DNA from: Prosapia bicincta
Lineage: Eukaryota; Arthropoda; Insecta; Hemiptera; Cercopidae
Length of the DNA stretch: 64,000 nucleotides
Direction of reading: 5' to 3'
Assembly (NCBI GenBank): GCA_036971475.1
Contig: JBAIZL010000010.1
Span: forward strand, 9,781,526 to 9,845,525
The notes below the pieces were generated by a model. The model worked only from the letters and a program-made list of their open reading frames with translations, ran no database searches and was not told where the DNA came from. This document shows, in pieces, positions 35,470-45,980 of the stretch (positions are counted from its first letter, which is position 1; every line of letters starts with the position of its first letter). The translations under genes were made by a program, and so were the position numbers.

Positions 35470-36530
35470 ACAAAATATGTGAGCAGAGAGGTACATATAG
35501 TGATTTTCTTGTTAAAGAACCACAAGGCATTGTCACTATTCTGAGGAGTGTTAAGGTAATTTTATGAGAGAAGATGGAGCAAGATAATGTGTTTTGTTTA
35601 AATCACACCAGTGTTTCTGGTGAAGACCCCAGCTAAGCAAACCTTGTGACTGTTGAACTGACTATTCCTTAAACTCACTACTTCACAGCTAATACTATCT
35701 CTGGTATGATTATTTTCCTATATCTCACAAAATTTCTTTCATGAAATTGTATTTAAAAAACTAGCCTCAAAAAATTTTGCATCTGGTTTTTTAGTCATTC
35801 AAAACAATTAGACTTGAACTACCGCTACAGGATAAAGTGGCATAAAATATTTTCCAATATTTAAACAACTGTGAAGCTATTTTGAATCTAATTTGTTACT
35901 TTTAATAAATAAAAATAAAACTTTTTTGAGAAGTAAATATCAAAAAGTTATACTGTCACTAACACATGTAAAAAACCTAAAAGTGGAATACAATAACTTT
36001 GGATTAGCTAATTTAGAATTTGTTTTTACTGAAAAATTTTGTTATTGTGTATTCACTTTTTGTGTTAGTTATGGAAATAAATCTTTTGTTATAAATAAGC
36101 TAATAAGGTACAGAGGTTTACAGTACGCTTTTATCTAGGCTGTAATTTATCTGAAACATATAAATCTATCCGGTACAAGATTATTTTAATGGGCAGGATA
36201 ATAACAGTAATGTTTGTGTAAAAATACATTTACTTAACTAAGCCTAGCTTTTTTGTCAAACATACTTTAATAAAATGAACTCATTCTTTGTAACTAACTG
36301 ATAAATCTATATAACAAAATTTTGGGTTGAACTTTTTAAATTTCATTATTGAGTTTCCACAATATACTCTAGTAATCATGCTTCTAAATAATTAACTGCA
36401 GATAACAAATTCGTATAATCTACTGCAACGAGAGGTCTTAAAAAAATTGTAAGTGCTATGATATATGATATTAAAAAGTGTAAGAAATAAATCCTTGAGA
36501 TCGTAGCTCAGTTGTCCAAAACATAAAATA
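35470..36530. other. AT-rich intron without recognised features
   Basis: About 1 kb between the LINE and the Tigger relic. An 81-codon frame at 35893-36138 has no family resemblance and ordinary AT-rich composition. I see nothing else. Confidence 0.5.
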
Positions 36531-37290
36531 CAGTAGAACTCCAATTACCCGAACTCCAACTATTGCTGATTATCCAAATAATTTTTAGATTTTTATAAAA
36601 AATCTAAGACGGAATTTTTAAAATAATGAGTATCTACATGTGCTATTGGCTTTTCTCTGTGAAGCTAGTGTAGGCACAGTGGAAACATTATTTGGATGTT
36701 TAGTCACCGTCTCAGTGCAGTTCTGTATATCCCCAGGTCTGACTGTTACTATTCGCAATGATTAGTCAGTCAGTGTGTCTGATTTGCATCAGTCCGTTGT
36801 TTTATTTGTGAGTTTGTTTCGTCGTTCACCATAGCTTTTAAAAAATTAGTTGTTTTATCAATGATAAACTAATTATAGGTGAATCAGACAAAGGCGTTAC
36901 GGTTAAACAGTTGGCTGAGATGTACGGTGTTACACAATTGACAATTCAGACATTAAAAGAAGCAAATCTACTTTAAACCTTGTGTCAGTGCTTCAAAATG
37001 TAGATGAAAGTTCTTAAAACGTCAATGAAGACAGCAAGAAACAAAAACTCAAAGTTATCTTTTTCAAGTAGTTTTGCAATAACGTTCTATGGGAAAGCCA
37101 CTTTCGGGTCTGAAACTTTGTGAAAAACCTAAGATCTTACCTCAGAAGATTAGAAAAGTTGTATTAAACTGTAAAGAAAAGTTTATGTCTTCTATTTGCA
37201 AGTTACAGCAATTACACAATATCAAGAGCACAGTGGTACAATATATTACAATAAAAATATTGAAAAGAACCCCAATACCACAAAAATAAT
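36531..37290 (+). mobile_element. pogo/Tigger transposon relic (jerky-type transposase)
   Basis: It starts at a TA (36529-36530) with CAGTAGAACTCCAATTACCCG, a typical pogo/Tigger terminus. About 340 bases in, a CENP-B/psq-type helix-turn-helix is readable: KLIIGESDKGVTVKQLAEMY then GVTQLTIQTLK (36870-36966), followed by a stop. A later block reads MKTARNKN, then in another frame GKPLSGLKLCEKPKI (37089 onward), matching the 'G-PISGP-LCEKA' block of jerky/Tigger proteins. The catalytic DDE domain and the 3' terminus are missing. The end of the relic abuts a Penelope-like element terminus. Confidence 0.75.
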
Positions 37291-37326
37291 CAAAAATAAC
37301 AAATAAAACAAGTTACTTAAGATTAA

Positions 37327-37373
37327 ACCCTTATGTACATTTCGATGACCATGTCATCATCATCAGAGGGTCT
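37327..37373 (-). ncRNA. Hammerhead-ribozyme-like motif (family H1)
   Basis: Minus strand: ACCCT (stem I), CTGATGA core, one extra T, GATGAC-ATG-GTCATC (6-bp stem II), GAAA, ATGTACAT (ATG/CAT stem III with loop TA, position 16.1 = T), A as cleavage base, then AGGGT closing stem I. All core bases of a type I hammerhead are present. The only departure is the extra base before stem II. Confidence 0.65.
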
Positions 37374-37630
37374 TGTTACAAAACACAATCTAGCACACAA
37401 GAAGTTACAAACTAGAATGATACCAATCGTTCTCCGCGGTCGCTATATATAGGCGTGAGGTAAGCTCCGCCCCCTCTCCGCCCTCGACCGACAAATAACG
37501 ATCGGCCATCAGGAACCCAATAGGTTATGTCAAAAATTACATTATAATAATACATATGTAATAAAAACTACAGCAATAACAATTAATAAACTAAAAGTAA
37601 TTACATTAAAACATCGTAATTTGAAGAAAG

Positions 37631-39181
37631 CTATTTAAGTAAACTATATAATGGTGAGTAAGGAATAGGTTCTTTATCTGCATTCATTAATTTACAATTT
37701 GATTTGACTATAAAAACACTTTCATAACTATTAAGTAACTTTTTTGAGTTTATACATTTAGCTAAAATAACATTTTTATCTAAATCATGCTGATTACTAA
37801 GGACATGTTCTGCTACACTTGATTTTTCAGGTCTTTCATATTTAATATGGGCAAGATGTTCTTTATATCTGGTTACAATTTTTCTTTTTGTTTGACCTAT
37901 ATACATCTCGTTACAAGTACTACAAATTATCTTATAAATACCTGATTTTTCCAACATTGGAATTTTATCTTTCGGGTTACATAATAAATGCTTGAGTTTA
38001 TTTTGAGTTTTATAGGCTATCTTAACATTTACCTTTTTAAAAATAGAGTCTAACCCTTTTGTTAAAATATTATCGAAAGGTAAACTAATAAAATTACATT
38101 GTTTAACTTCTTTTTGAAGAGTGGTAGTTGTGTTCAAAACATATTTTAATCTTTGTTTTCTAACAATATTATCTATAATTTTGGTATCAAAATCGTTATA
38201 TCTAGCCACTCCTTTGATATAATTAATTTCCTTATAAAATCGTCTAGGACTAAGTGGTACATTGATAGCTCTGTTAACCAAACTGTTAAATGCTGCTATT
38301 TTATGTGTATAACAATGGTTGGAACTATTTAAAATATATCTGTTATTGTTAGTAGGTTTCCTGTAAATATCAAATTCTATTTTTTCATGATTTTTAATAC
38401 ACAGAATATCTAAAAATGGTAAACGATTATTAGTTTCTAATTCATAAGTAAACTTAATGGAACTATGTATACTATTAAGTTGGTTTACAAAAACATCAAC
38501 ATTACATTTACTGCTATCAAAGATCGCAAAAACATCGTCAACATATCTTATCCAAATCCTAGGAAAATAAGTAATACTATTCTTTAAGTTTTCTTCAAAT
38601 CTGCTCATAAAAAGCTCAGCAATGAAAGGAGACAAACTGTTACCCATAGCAGTTCCATCACATTGTTTATAAAATTCATTATTAAATTTAAAGAAATTTT
38701 GGTACATACATATTTCAGTTAATTTGACATATTCGTTTATTTTAATAGGTTCGATGTTGTTTTCTTTTAAAAAATCTTCAACAAACAATATAGTTTCTTT
38801 AACAGGAATGCTAGGAAACAACGAACTTACATCAAAAGATACCATAATATCAGTACTACTAAGTTTTATATTCTTAACCTTGTTGACAAATTCTATGTTG
38901 TTTTTAATAGGAAACATACCACGTTTTTCTTTTAAAGAAGTAAATTTATAGGCTAACCATTTTGATAAAAGGTAGGTTGGGGAATCAATCCCAGAAACTA
39001 TAGGTCTCATTGCTTTCCCTTCCTTGTGGATTTTTGGAAGGCAATATAACCTAGGTATAACAGGATTAGAAATTTGAAATTTATAAATATCTTTAAAAAG
39101 ATATTGAAATTGATAAGATAAGATATTGATAAGAAATTGAAAAGATAAGAAATTGAAATTATTTTTGCGCATTAAATTCAA
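37631..39181 (-). CDS. Penelope-like reverse transcriptase / GIY-YIG endonuclease
   Basis: 516 codons open without a stop. By residue: KIHK 50-53, RPIVSG 59-64, FDVSSLFPSIP 116-126 (first catalytic Asp), GTAMGNSLSP 176-185, RYVDDVF 212-218 (catalytic YVDD), FLDI 256-259, YRKP 273-276. A connector follows, then the endonuclease: GIY 414-416, CSTC 420-423, YIG 427-429, Arg438 and EH 441-442. This is the standard PLE layout, RT then GIY-YIG. PLE proteins usually run longer, so roughly 150-200 N-terminal residues are missing and the first Met here is unlikely to be the true start. Local AT-rich repeats near residues 10-30 look like replication slippage. All main active-site residues are present, but truncation makes independent activity doubtful. 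Confidence 0.9.
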   Translation of the reverse strand: MNLMRKNNFNFLSFQFLINILSYQFQYLFKDIYKFQISNPVIPRLYCLPKIHKEGKAMRPIVSGIDSPTYLLSKWLAYKFTSLKEKRGMFPIKNNIEFVNKVKNIKLSSTDIMVSFDVSSLFPSIPVKETILFVEDFLKENNIEPIKINEYVKLTEICMYQNFFKFNNEFYKQCDGTAMGNSLSPFIAELFMSRFEENLKNSITYFPRIWIRYVDDVFAIFDSSKCNVDVFVNQLNSIHSSIKFTYELETNNRLPFLDILCIKNHEKIEFDIYRKPTNNNRYILNSSNHCYTHKIAAFNSLVNRAINVPLSPRRFYKEINYIKGVARYNDFDTKIIDNIVRKQRLKYVLNTTTTLQKEVKQCNFISLPFDNILTKGLDSIFKKVNVKIAYKTQNKLKHLLCNPKDKIPMLEKSGIYKIICSTCNEMYIGQTKRKIVTRYKEHLAHIKYERPEKSSVAEHVLSNQHDLDKNVILAKCINSKKLLNSYESVFIVKSNCKLMNADKEPIPYSPLYSLLK

Positions 39182-39407
39182 TATTCTTGATGCCAGCTTT
39201 ACTTTTTCTTCTGTGCTGATGGATTTCTACAAACCTGTATTTTTAAAATGAAAAGTTCATTAATATGTTTTGGAAATAGTGGAACCCAAAAATTTACTTT
39301 TGCAGAACCCATAAGAGATTGAAGTCATATGATATTGTACCTCTTTTAAGACTTATTCTAGCCCTAGGGGAAACAATAGATGTTTTAACAGTATTGTCTT
39401 TTTACAG

Positions 39408-39527
39408 GTGTATGCTATCATGGTAAATATCTTTGGAGGTATTATGAGGTGTGATATCATAGCAGAAGGTATTATCGCAGCCGCTCATGAGTTAAATCTG
39501 AAGATACCAATCATTTGTAGACTTCAG
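39408..39527 (+). CDS. SUCLA2: Succinyl-CoA ligase beta subunit, exon D
   Basis: A 40-codon exon, phase 0 at both ends, bounded by TTTACAG (to 39407) and GTAAAT (39528). It encodes [20 protein letters not shown], then [33 protein letters not shown] is the hallmark of the C-terminal CoA-ligase domain, which contacts the alpha subunit and the substrate phosphate. Confidence 0.96.
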
Positions 39528-39773
39528 GTAAATATTTTTGTGGTAATAAACATGGAAAATTGCAAAAAAAATTATTAAAATATTAAATATTTTTGAGCTC
39601 CATCTGAAATTTTGGAATAAGATTACTTAATTACAATTATTTGTCACTTACTAATATAATATATATCTCTTGAAGTTTGTAATCCATTATGTTCGGTGAA
39701 ACTTATTAATCATTTTTACATTAATTTATGGCTATCCTAACTTTAAATTTTGTAAATTGATGAAAACTTACTG

Positions 39774-39819
39774 AGACAGAACGTTTTCAATCGCTCAGTG
39801 GCGATCTTCGTCAATGTCT
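39774..39819 (-). ncRNA. Hammerhead-ribozyme-like motif (family H3, left arm)
   Basis: AGACA, TTGACGA (C3 changed to T), extra A, GATCGC-CACTGA-GCGATT, GAAA, AACGTT as self-complementary stem III with T at 16.1 and C at 17, then TGTCT pairing with AGACA. Confidence 0.55.
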
Positions 39820-40074
39820 TCTGCTTGGAGTTGTAAAATTAAGTGGTGATAATTTTAAAGGCAGGTTTTTGATAGTATCAAAGAGTATGTGTGATTTGTG
39901 TTGGGTTTGTTCCTTTAATATGTTTGTACTTTGTGTTTGTAAATTTCATATTTATACAAAATAACAAGATACAAACATATTAAACGAACAAACCCAATAC
40001 AAATCACACATACTCTTTGATACTATCAAAAACCTGCCTTTAAAATAGTCACCGCTTAATCTAACAACTCCAAG

Positions 40075-40128
40075 CAGAAGACACTGATGAAGATCACCAC
40101 TGAGCGATTAAAAACTTTCTGTCTCTGT
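40075..40128 (+). ncRNA. Hammerhead-ribozyme-like motif (family H3, right arm)
   Basis: CAGAAGACA pairs with TGTCTCTG through a one-base bulge (stem I). The core CTGATGA is canonical. Stem II is GATCAC-CACTGA-GCGATT. The GAAA position reads AAAA, so G12 is lost. Confidence 0.5.
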
Positions 40129-40365
40129 AAGTTTGTATATATTTACTAAATTTATAGTTCAGATAGTCATAAAATATTGTAAAAGTGATTAATAATATAT
40201 ATGAAGTTAATATATTACTATTGTAGTAATTTTATTGAACCTACAGACCACATATACAGAAGACATACTATATAAAAACATCAAACACGCAAATCAAGAG
40301 AAGATGTGTGTAACGTCAACAAATACCAACATCACGGACCGAACATCTACACCAGAAAAATATCA

Positions 40366-40408
40366 GTGATTCGACAATGGTCAAGTGACCGAAAGGTGCC
40401 TCATCACA
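40366..40408 (+). ncRNA. Hammerhead-ribozyme-like motif (family H4)
   Basis: GTGAT / TCGACAAT / GGTCA-AG-TGACC / GAAA / GG-TG-CC stem III with T at 16.1 / C17 / ATCAC. Stems I, II and III all form. The core is altered (TCGACAA instead of CTGANGA), so activity is doubtful. Confidence 0.4.
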
Positions 40409-40628
40409 CAAGGTAAAATCATTGCACTTAATGGTGGATAAAATTACTTACAATAGTAATATATTAACTTCATAAAGTCAGTGCAGCGGAAAAGCAATGG
40501 ATAACGTAATCGATGTATATGAAGTTAATATATTACTGTTGTAAATAATTTTATCCACCATTAAGTGCAATGATATTACCTTGTGTGATGAGGTGCCTTT
40601 CGGTCACTTGACCATTGTCGAATCACTG
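40366..40628. repeat. Inverted pair of PLE ends (family H4)
   Basis: 40366-40460 and about 40540-40628 are reverse complements (TCGACAATGGTCAAGTGACC, CACTTAATGGTGGATAAAAT). The intervening bases include CAGTGCAGCGG and an AATCGATG stretch. It is the same family as 6459-6646 and 57493-57600. The + strand motif at 40366-40408 pairs GTGAT with ATCAC as stem I. Confidence 0.7.
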
Positions 40629-41260
40629 ATTACTTTTTCTCAATTTTTCTGGTGTGGATATTCGGTCCGTGGTGTTGGTACTTGTTGACGTCATACACGT
40701 TTCCTCTTGAGACTTGTGTATAATGTTTTTGAATAGTATGTCTTCTGTATATGTTGTTTGTAGATTCATTAAATTGTTGTGTATGTTTTTATAAATGTGG
40801 TATTTTTCTAGTGAGTTTAATTCTATTGGGTTATTATTTATCCCAAGTATGGTTAGGTTATTTTCGTAATTTGTTATTTCATGTTTATGTGATATTAGGT
40901 GTGCTGCAACATTTGACACTTTTGTATTTTTTTTTTTTTTAATGCTCTATAATGTTCTTCAAATCTTATTTTAAATGATCTGGTTGTTTTCCCTTTGTAA
41001 AATGCGTTACAGTTATTACATGTAATTTTGTAAATTCCTGATAGGTTATGTTTTTCTGAATTTGTTTTGTGGTTTGTGTTATTAAGATATTTTATTATTT
41101 CGTTGTTTGGTTTGTATGTTGGAGTGTAGTATTCTTTGTTGTATATATTTGTTATTTTTTCTATTTTGTTATTGGTGTATTTATATTTTAGGTAGGTTTT
41201 TTATTTTTATTATTTTTGTGTTCCGGTTGTAGTGTTGTGTTGAGGTTAGGTTTTTTGTGA
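40621..41260 (-). pseudogene. PLE GIY-YIG endonuclease fragment
   Basis: The minus strand reads YTPTYKPNNEIIKYL, SGIYKITCNNCNAFYKGKTT, RSFKIRFEEHYRAL. After a frameshift in a run of A (about 40930-40945) it reads NVAAHLISHKHEITNY and LEKYHIYKNI. GIY is intact, YIG reads YKG, and Arg and EH of the active site are present. RT is missing. It lies between inverted PLE ends on both sides. Confidence 0.75.
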
Positions 41261-41402
41261 ATTTATTGTATATATTTTTTTTATAAGGATATAAAAAATA
41301 TAATACAATAAAAAATATATTATAAAATCAGTGCAAGGGAAAAAATGGACAACATGAAATATCACATAATAAACACACAAAAACCTCACAAACATTCTTT
41401 AT

Positions 41403-41450
41403 TTTACCCTTATGTACATTTCAGGTACCAAGTAACCATCGTCAGAGGGA
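41403..41450 (-). ncRNA. Hammerhead-ribozyme-like motif (family H1, left arm)
   Basis: CCCT, CTGACGA core, extra T, a GGTTAC-TTG-GTACC(T) hairpin, GAAA, ATGTACAT with T16.1, A17, AGGG. Core complete; stem II is slightly imperfect. Confidence 0.6.
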
Positions 41451-41511
41451 TAACATACAAAGACTGGTGAACTACAAAGACTCTGTTCAAAGACATTCAG
41501 TTTTTATATGT

Positions 41512-41558
41512 TATCCCTCTGATGATGGTTACTTGGTAACTGAAATGTACATAAGGGT
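41512..41558 (+). ncRNA. Hammerhead-ribozyme-like motif (family H1, right arm)
   Basis: CCCT, CTGATGA (41519-41525), GTTAC-TTG-GTAAC stem II, GAAA (41542-41545), ATGTACAT, A17, AGGG. Core complete. Confidence 0.6.
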
Positions 41559-41649
41559 AAAATAAAAAAGGTTTGTGGTTAAGAGTTTTTTGTGTATTTA
41601 TTATTAAATTCAACCACAGTATATTCCTAATAAATATTATGAAATATCA

Positions 41650-41704
<55 letters not shown>

Positions 41705-41951
41705 TCTTTTGTTTTGTTTTTTCTTTTTCTTGACTGAAGAAGATCATGTTGATCGAAATATTTCAAATAAAAGTGTATTAAGTGTTTTATATGTGCTTAT
41801 TTCCAAGAGATTGCAGTTTTGGACTATTGCCTTTAGGTAAGTCTGTCAGTCTCCTATCAAGTCCAAAAAATTCCTATATATATATATATATATATATATT
41901 CCTGATATTTAATATTGTCCATTGTTTTTCCGTTGCACTGACTTTATGAAG

Positions 41952-42030
<79 letters not shown>
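41650..42030. repeat. (TA)n tracts flanking a PLE terminus
   Basis: TA dinucleotide runs at about 41652-41700, 41875-41900 and 41955-42030 surround a PLE end (41722-41880) that carries a hammerhead-like motif and the phrase GGTAAGTCTGTCAGTCTCC. Confidence 0.9.
41722..41775 (+). ncRNA. Hammerhead-ribozyme-like motif (family H2)
   Basis: CTTTTTCTTGA pairs with TCAAATAAAAG as stem I (TTGA/TCAA plus CTTTT/AAAAG). The core CTGAAGA is canonical, followed by an extra A. Stem II is GATC-ATGTT-GATC. GAAA is followed by ATAT stem III and T17. This copy keeps every core base. Confidence 0.62.
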
Positions 42031-42032
<2 letters not shown>

Positions 42033-42040
42033 CATATATT

Positions 42041-44762
42041 AGGGATGGGCCGATTCCTAAAATTTTCAATTCCGATTCCGATTCTAAAATTTTCCGTTCG
42101 ATTCTCGATTCTTTCAAGTTATATTAGCTTACATGCTAGTTCTCTAATAATTAATTTAGTTAACGTCTTGGTCATATGGCAAAACCTTTTAAAAGTTCTG
42201 TTTTAATGTAGGCTAATAGACTACACAAAACCTTCAACCTTGAATAGGAATTTATCAATAGGAATTTTTTTAAACATAAAAACATATCAGATAAAAGTAA
42301 TGACTTCTTTTAAAGTTAAAAATGTGAACTTTACTTATTTTATGATGTTTGAAAAATTCCTAAGCCTATTTACATTGTCTCTCAAAACAAAACAACCATT
42401 AAAAACAAACGAACAACATAAAAAGTAAAAAAATTAATACAAATAGGATAGTTTTTAATATTTAAAAGTCTGGCAGGTAATGTACATTTCTGTTCAAAAA
42501 CACAAGCAATTGAACATGTGGGTCAAGCTAGTTTCATCGCTTGTCATATATAACTCCTGAAGTTGAGAAAGGTTTTTCAGAAAACACTGTCGCGAGTGGG
42601 CAGACAGGTATTTTATTGCCATTGCATTTAAATTGGGGTATTTGGCACTTTTTACTGCCCAATACTTCCCAACATCACAATCTGGACTGGCTAATGGTTC
42701 CCCCAGATAATTGTTTACTACTTCTTCTACTGTCAATTCCCGTGGGGTACCTTCTTCCTCAACATTCTGGATTAGTGGGGCATACCTTCTCTACATCTGA
42801 TGGGACCTTTTTTCTGCAGGTGTCTGGAACAAGTGCAACTGATTCAGGCCTATTTTGTATTTATTACTCAATCCCAGTTGATTTTTAACCGACTATCACT
42901 TGTAGTTCCTGTGTCTGAGGATAAGGTTTCTTCAAGTATACATTTTTTTTGTTGATAAATTTGGGCAAAATGAATGTTGCTAAGTGCTTTTTCATATTTG
43001 ATATATTATGTGGTTTTCCACCGTCAGTTTCTGTTAACCGTCATCGATTGGACGCGACGGCCAGTACCCTGAACCGAATACCGTCGGGCCTCTTAACGCT
43101 TTATGTTTATTAGTACTACTCAGCTGGTGTTGCTACTTTTGGAAATATTAAGGCACAGTATTTAACAACAAGCTTCACACTACCTACAGATGTAATTACG
43201 ATGGTTTTTGTTTGATAGATAAACGCCGACGGGATTAAAAACATGTTATTCGAAGAGCTTTTTGTCAGGAGTTACGGGCCGACACACATATTTGTTATAA
43301 TTTATTGTAATGATTTTCACTACTGTTTTCAAAATTTCACAAAACCTTAAAAGTAAGTCGGAAATATTGACTAAATATTTAGTTGTAAAATAATCCTTAA
43401 AAACGGACTTGGTTAAAGTTAAGTACAAACATTGATACGCTTAGATAAACTCATCCTTACTAGGAAGTAAATTATAACGTAAATTCCTTAATAAGTAAAT
43501 TATTTGGTGTTAAAACTTTTACTTAATATGAATTAGTATTTACTGGACTTGTAGCATTACTTATCAGAGAGAGAGAATATATTACACTTTAGTTCTATAT
43601 TCAAAATATTTATAAACTCACAAATCAATCACATGTGACACGTTTACGTGTCTTAGTGATAGGCGCCAAAACACTTTTATCACCAGTCAGTTTATTATTT
43701 GGGTAACCGGGACATGAAATTATGGTTTTGTTGTTTCTTGCTAACACAAAACACAAAAAATATCAAAACAGTGATGCACAGATAATAAGACTTAAGTAAA
43801 TCAAAAACAATGTCGGGTCAATTGGTCCGACGGAGTTTATTTACGTTTCATTTACGGTAGGAAAAAAACTATGTTGGGCCAGTTGGTCCGACACGTATTT
43901 TTACAAATATTATGATAAGAAACGTATATTCATACTTAGATATGATAGGGGAACAAAGTATAAGAACACATTATTTAAAAATGAGCTTAAAATATTTTGG
44001 CAATTCTCTATGAAAACGCCAATATTGTGGCCGGCAGCTAAAGTATTAAAGTGCAGTGATGCGTTCGCTTTGTTTGTTAAACTACACGAACTATTTCACC
44101 TGTAAGTTTATATTACTGTACATTATTTTGCTACATTTGTAGCTACTGTGCGGATCTGTGTATCATGTAATAAATAGTTTCATTTGCTATTACAATCGTG
44201 TTTATTTTCTTTTCGCTCTGAAATATATTACATTACTGTGAGAGTGATATCTGTCTATAATATAATTTATTGAGGTTAAGTTTCGGAGGAAAAATACAGT
44301 GTTTCTGTTATCCGTCTATTCGCTCAACCATCATGGCCATGGTTAATCGAGTTTTTACTGTACTTTTTTGTGTTTTGTTCTGACATCTATAAATCAGTGG
44401 CAGTACGACACGTGGGGAAGAGAGAGAGGCAGTATCGAACCCACTCTAGTGAGAGAGAGAGAGAAACGAGCGTTGTCAAACGACCAGAAATGGTTACGAT
44501 CTTGATTGCTGTTGCTTCATAAATAATAATATTTTTGTTTACTTTTATCATTTAATTCATTCAAATCAACTAATACATAAATAAGACATAGTTGGTAATT
44601 AATTATTTTTCCAATAAATTACTCCACACACATATTTTAATAGTTAACAAAATAGGAATCAGAATCGACACTTTTATGATGAAGAATAGAGTATCGACGA
44701 TTCCTCGATACCACCTAGAATCGACGATTCCTGGAATCGAGAATCGGAATTGGCCCATCCCT
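42041..44762 (-). mobile_element. hAT-type DNA transposon, decayed
   Basis: The termini AGGGATGGGCCGATTCC (42041) and GGAATTGGCCCATCCCT (to 44762) are inverted repeats (16 of 17) of the hAT kind. The subterminal regions are rich in GATTC/GAATC motifs. The element sits in (TA)n sequence, so an 8-bp duplication cannot be judged. Only the C-terminal transposase domain is readable (minus strand). The rest is broken AT-rich sequence. Confidence 0.75.
42494..42800 (-). pseudogene. hAT transposase C-terminal dimerisation domain
   Basis: The minus strand reads LTVEEVVNNYLGEPL, then DCDVGKYWAVKSAKYPNLNA and MAIKYLSAHSRQCF. This matches the hATC domain (E--YL-EP----D-W------P-L--A--YLS). The serine-rich 'S-ERxFS' box that should follow is degraded, and the frame runs into NLSQLQELYMTSDET. 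Upstream frames are broken. An open frame on the opposite strand here is only its shadow. Confidence 0.75.
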
Positions 44763-44837
44763 TATATATATATATATATATTTAATACATATATATTAAT
44801 TTATTTTAAATATATAAATAAAATATTTTTAATTTAT

Positions 44838-44886
<49 letters not shown>

Positions 44887-44922
44887 CAATATAATTCTTG
44901 TATTTGTATTTTGACTTTTGTT

Positions 44923-44994
<72 letters not shown>

Positions 44995-45000
44995 AATTAA
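44763..45000. repeat. (TA)n tracts
   Basis: Runs of TA at about 44763-44783, 44840-44884 and 44924-44990, with AT-rich linkers, between hAT-1 and the next PLE. Nothing else is seen. Confidence 0.9.
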
Positions 45001-45099
45001 AAATATTTCAAAAACAAGAATACATACTTACCTAATGGCAATAGTCCAAAACTGCAATCTCTTGGAAACAAATAATACACCTATAAAAACTTATCACAC

Positions 45100-45142
45100 T
45101 ATTGAAATATTTCGATCAAAAATGATCTTCATCAATCAAAAA
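45100..45142 (-). ncRNA. Hammerhead-ribozyme-like motif (family H2, left end)
   Basis: TTGA, TTGATGA (C3 changed to T), extra A, GATCA-TTTT-TGATC, GAAA, ATAT, T17, TCAA. Stems I and II are perfect. Confidence 0.5.
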
Positions 45143-45154
45143 AGAGAAAAAGAA

Positions 45155-45297
45155 AAAAGTCAATGAAGACAGCAAAAAACAAAAAAAGTTGTCTTTTTTA
45201 AGTTTTGCAATAACGTTCTATGGGAAAGCCACTTTCGGGTCTGAATCTTTGTGAAAAACCTAAGATCTTACCTCAGAAGATTATAAAAAATGTGATG
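45155..45297 (+). mobile_element. Tigger relic fragment inside PLE-3
   Basis: Nearly identical to 37015-37160: GTCAATGAAGACAGCAA, AACGTTCTATGGGAAAGCC, ACTTTCGGGTCTGAA and AAACCTAAGATCTTACC. It encodes the same GKPLSGLNLCEKPKI block. It stops before the PLE coding frame. Confidence 0.85.
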
Positions 45298-45305
45298 TAA
45301 AAACA

Positions 45306-45980
45306 ATGGATAACGTTAAATATCAAGAATATATATATATATATATATTACCGGTCTATGAAAAGCAAATAAACACGGTTGTCATGAACAAAGAGGACTA
45401 CATAAAGGAGGCAAACAAGTTACTGTCTGACACCACAACATATAAGATCCTCACATATAACCCAACATCAGATTACAATAATTCTCTCTTGGAATGGCTC
45501 AAATATACAGCTACTAGAGAACAAATTTCAGAAGGATCTATAAAATTACTGTGCAATGAAAGCCCCTTCACTTCTCAAATTTACATACTACCAAAGATCC
45601 ATAAAAGTATCGTACCTCCACCTGGTAGGCCAATAATAACTGGTTGTAATTCGGTCACAGAAAGAATCTCAGCTTTTCTGGATTCGTATATTCAACCTTT
45701 GGTGAAAAACCTTCCATCATACATTCAGGAAACGAATCATTTCATAGACCGGCTGTCTCAAATACCTGTACCTCTACCTCCTGAAACAATTTTGGTCACC
45801 ATAGATGTTACCTCTCTTTATACGAACATCCCTCATTCACATGGTCTATCAGCTCTCAAAAATTTCCTCAACAAACGCTCAGACAACCCTTACCCCACTA
45901 CACTTTCCTTGTTCACCTCGCCAAATTCATTCTTGAAAATAACAATTTTCAATTTGAGGGAAAGAATTACTTGCAAATAA
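45306..45980 (+). pseudogene. PLE-3 reverse transcriptase, first part
   Basis: After a TA-encoded YIYIYIL start that is not a real N-terminus, the frame reads NKEDYIKEANKLLSDTT, YILPKIHKS, RPIITGCNS, then VTIDVTSLYTNIPHSHG with the first catalytic Asp. A frameshift near 45900-45960 ends it just before the GAPMGT block, which continues in another frame. The retained N-terminal segment (NKEDY...LL-D-T-Y) is typical of complete PLE proteins. Confidence 0.85.

Larger units (their letters stand above)
37310..39181 (-). mobile_element. Penelope-like element 1 (RT plus GIY-YIG), 5'-truncated
   Basis: The minus-strand coding frame (39181-37631) is followed by about 300 bases of 3' sequence ending with a well-formed hammerhead-like motif (37327-37373) close to the Tigger relic. 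The matching upstream terminus was not found, so the element is 5'-truncated. The body is intronic, between exons C and D of SUCLA2 and antisense to the gene. Confidence 0.85.
39768..40135. repeat. Inverted pair of PLE ends (family H3)
   Basis: Two arms of about 180 bases (39768-39955 and 39963-40135) are reverse complements. They share GATACTATCAAA, CAAACCCAA, AACCTGCCTTT and CTCCAAGCAGAAGACA. The outer end of each arm holds a hammerhead-like motif. The centre is only a few AT-rich bases, so the element body is absent. Confidence 0.8.
41360..41620. repeat. Inverted pair of PLE ends (family H1)
   Basis: Arms 41360-41470 and 41500-41620 share, in opposite orientation, AAAACCTCACAAAC-like sequence, TTACCCTTATGTACATTTCA and the hammerhead-like motif. 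The roughly 30-base centre has no coding content. A further diverged copy of the same end is at about 48290-48400. Confidence 0.75.

Noticed and set aside
42541..42888. 115-codon plus-strand frame
   Set aside because: It is the reverse-strand shadow of the hAT C-terminal domain, which has the recognisable motifs on the minus strand.
45306..45350. Taking the first Met of the PLE-3 frame as its start
   Set aside because: The first residues come from a short (TA)n run joined to the body. The true N-terminus is lost.
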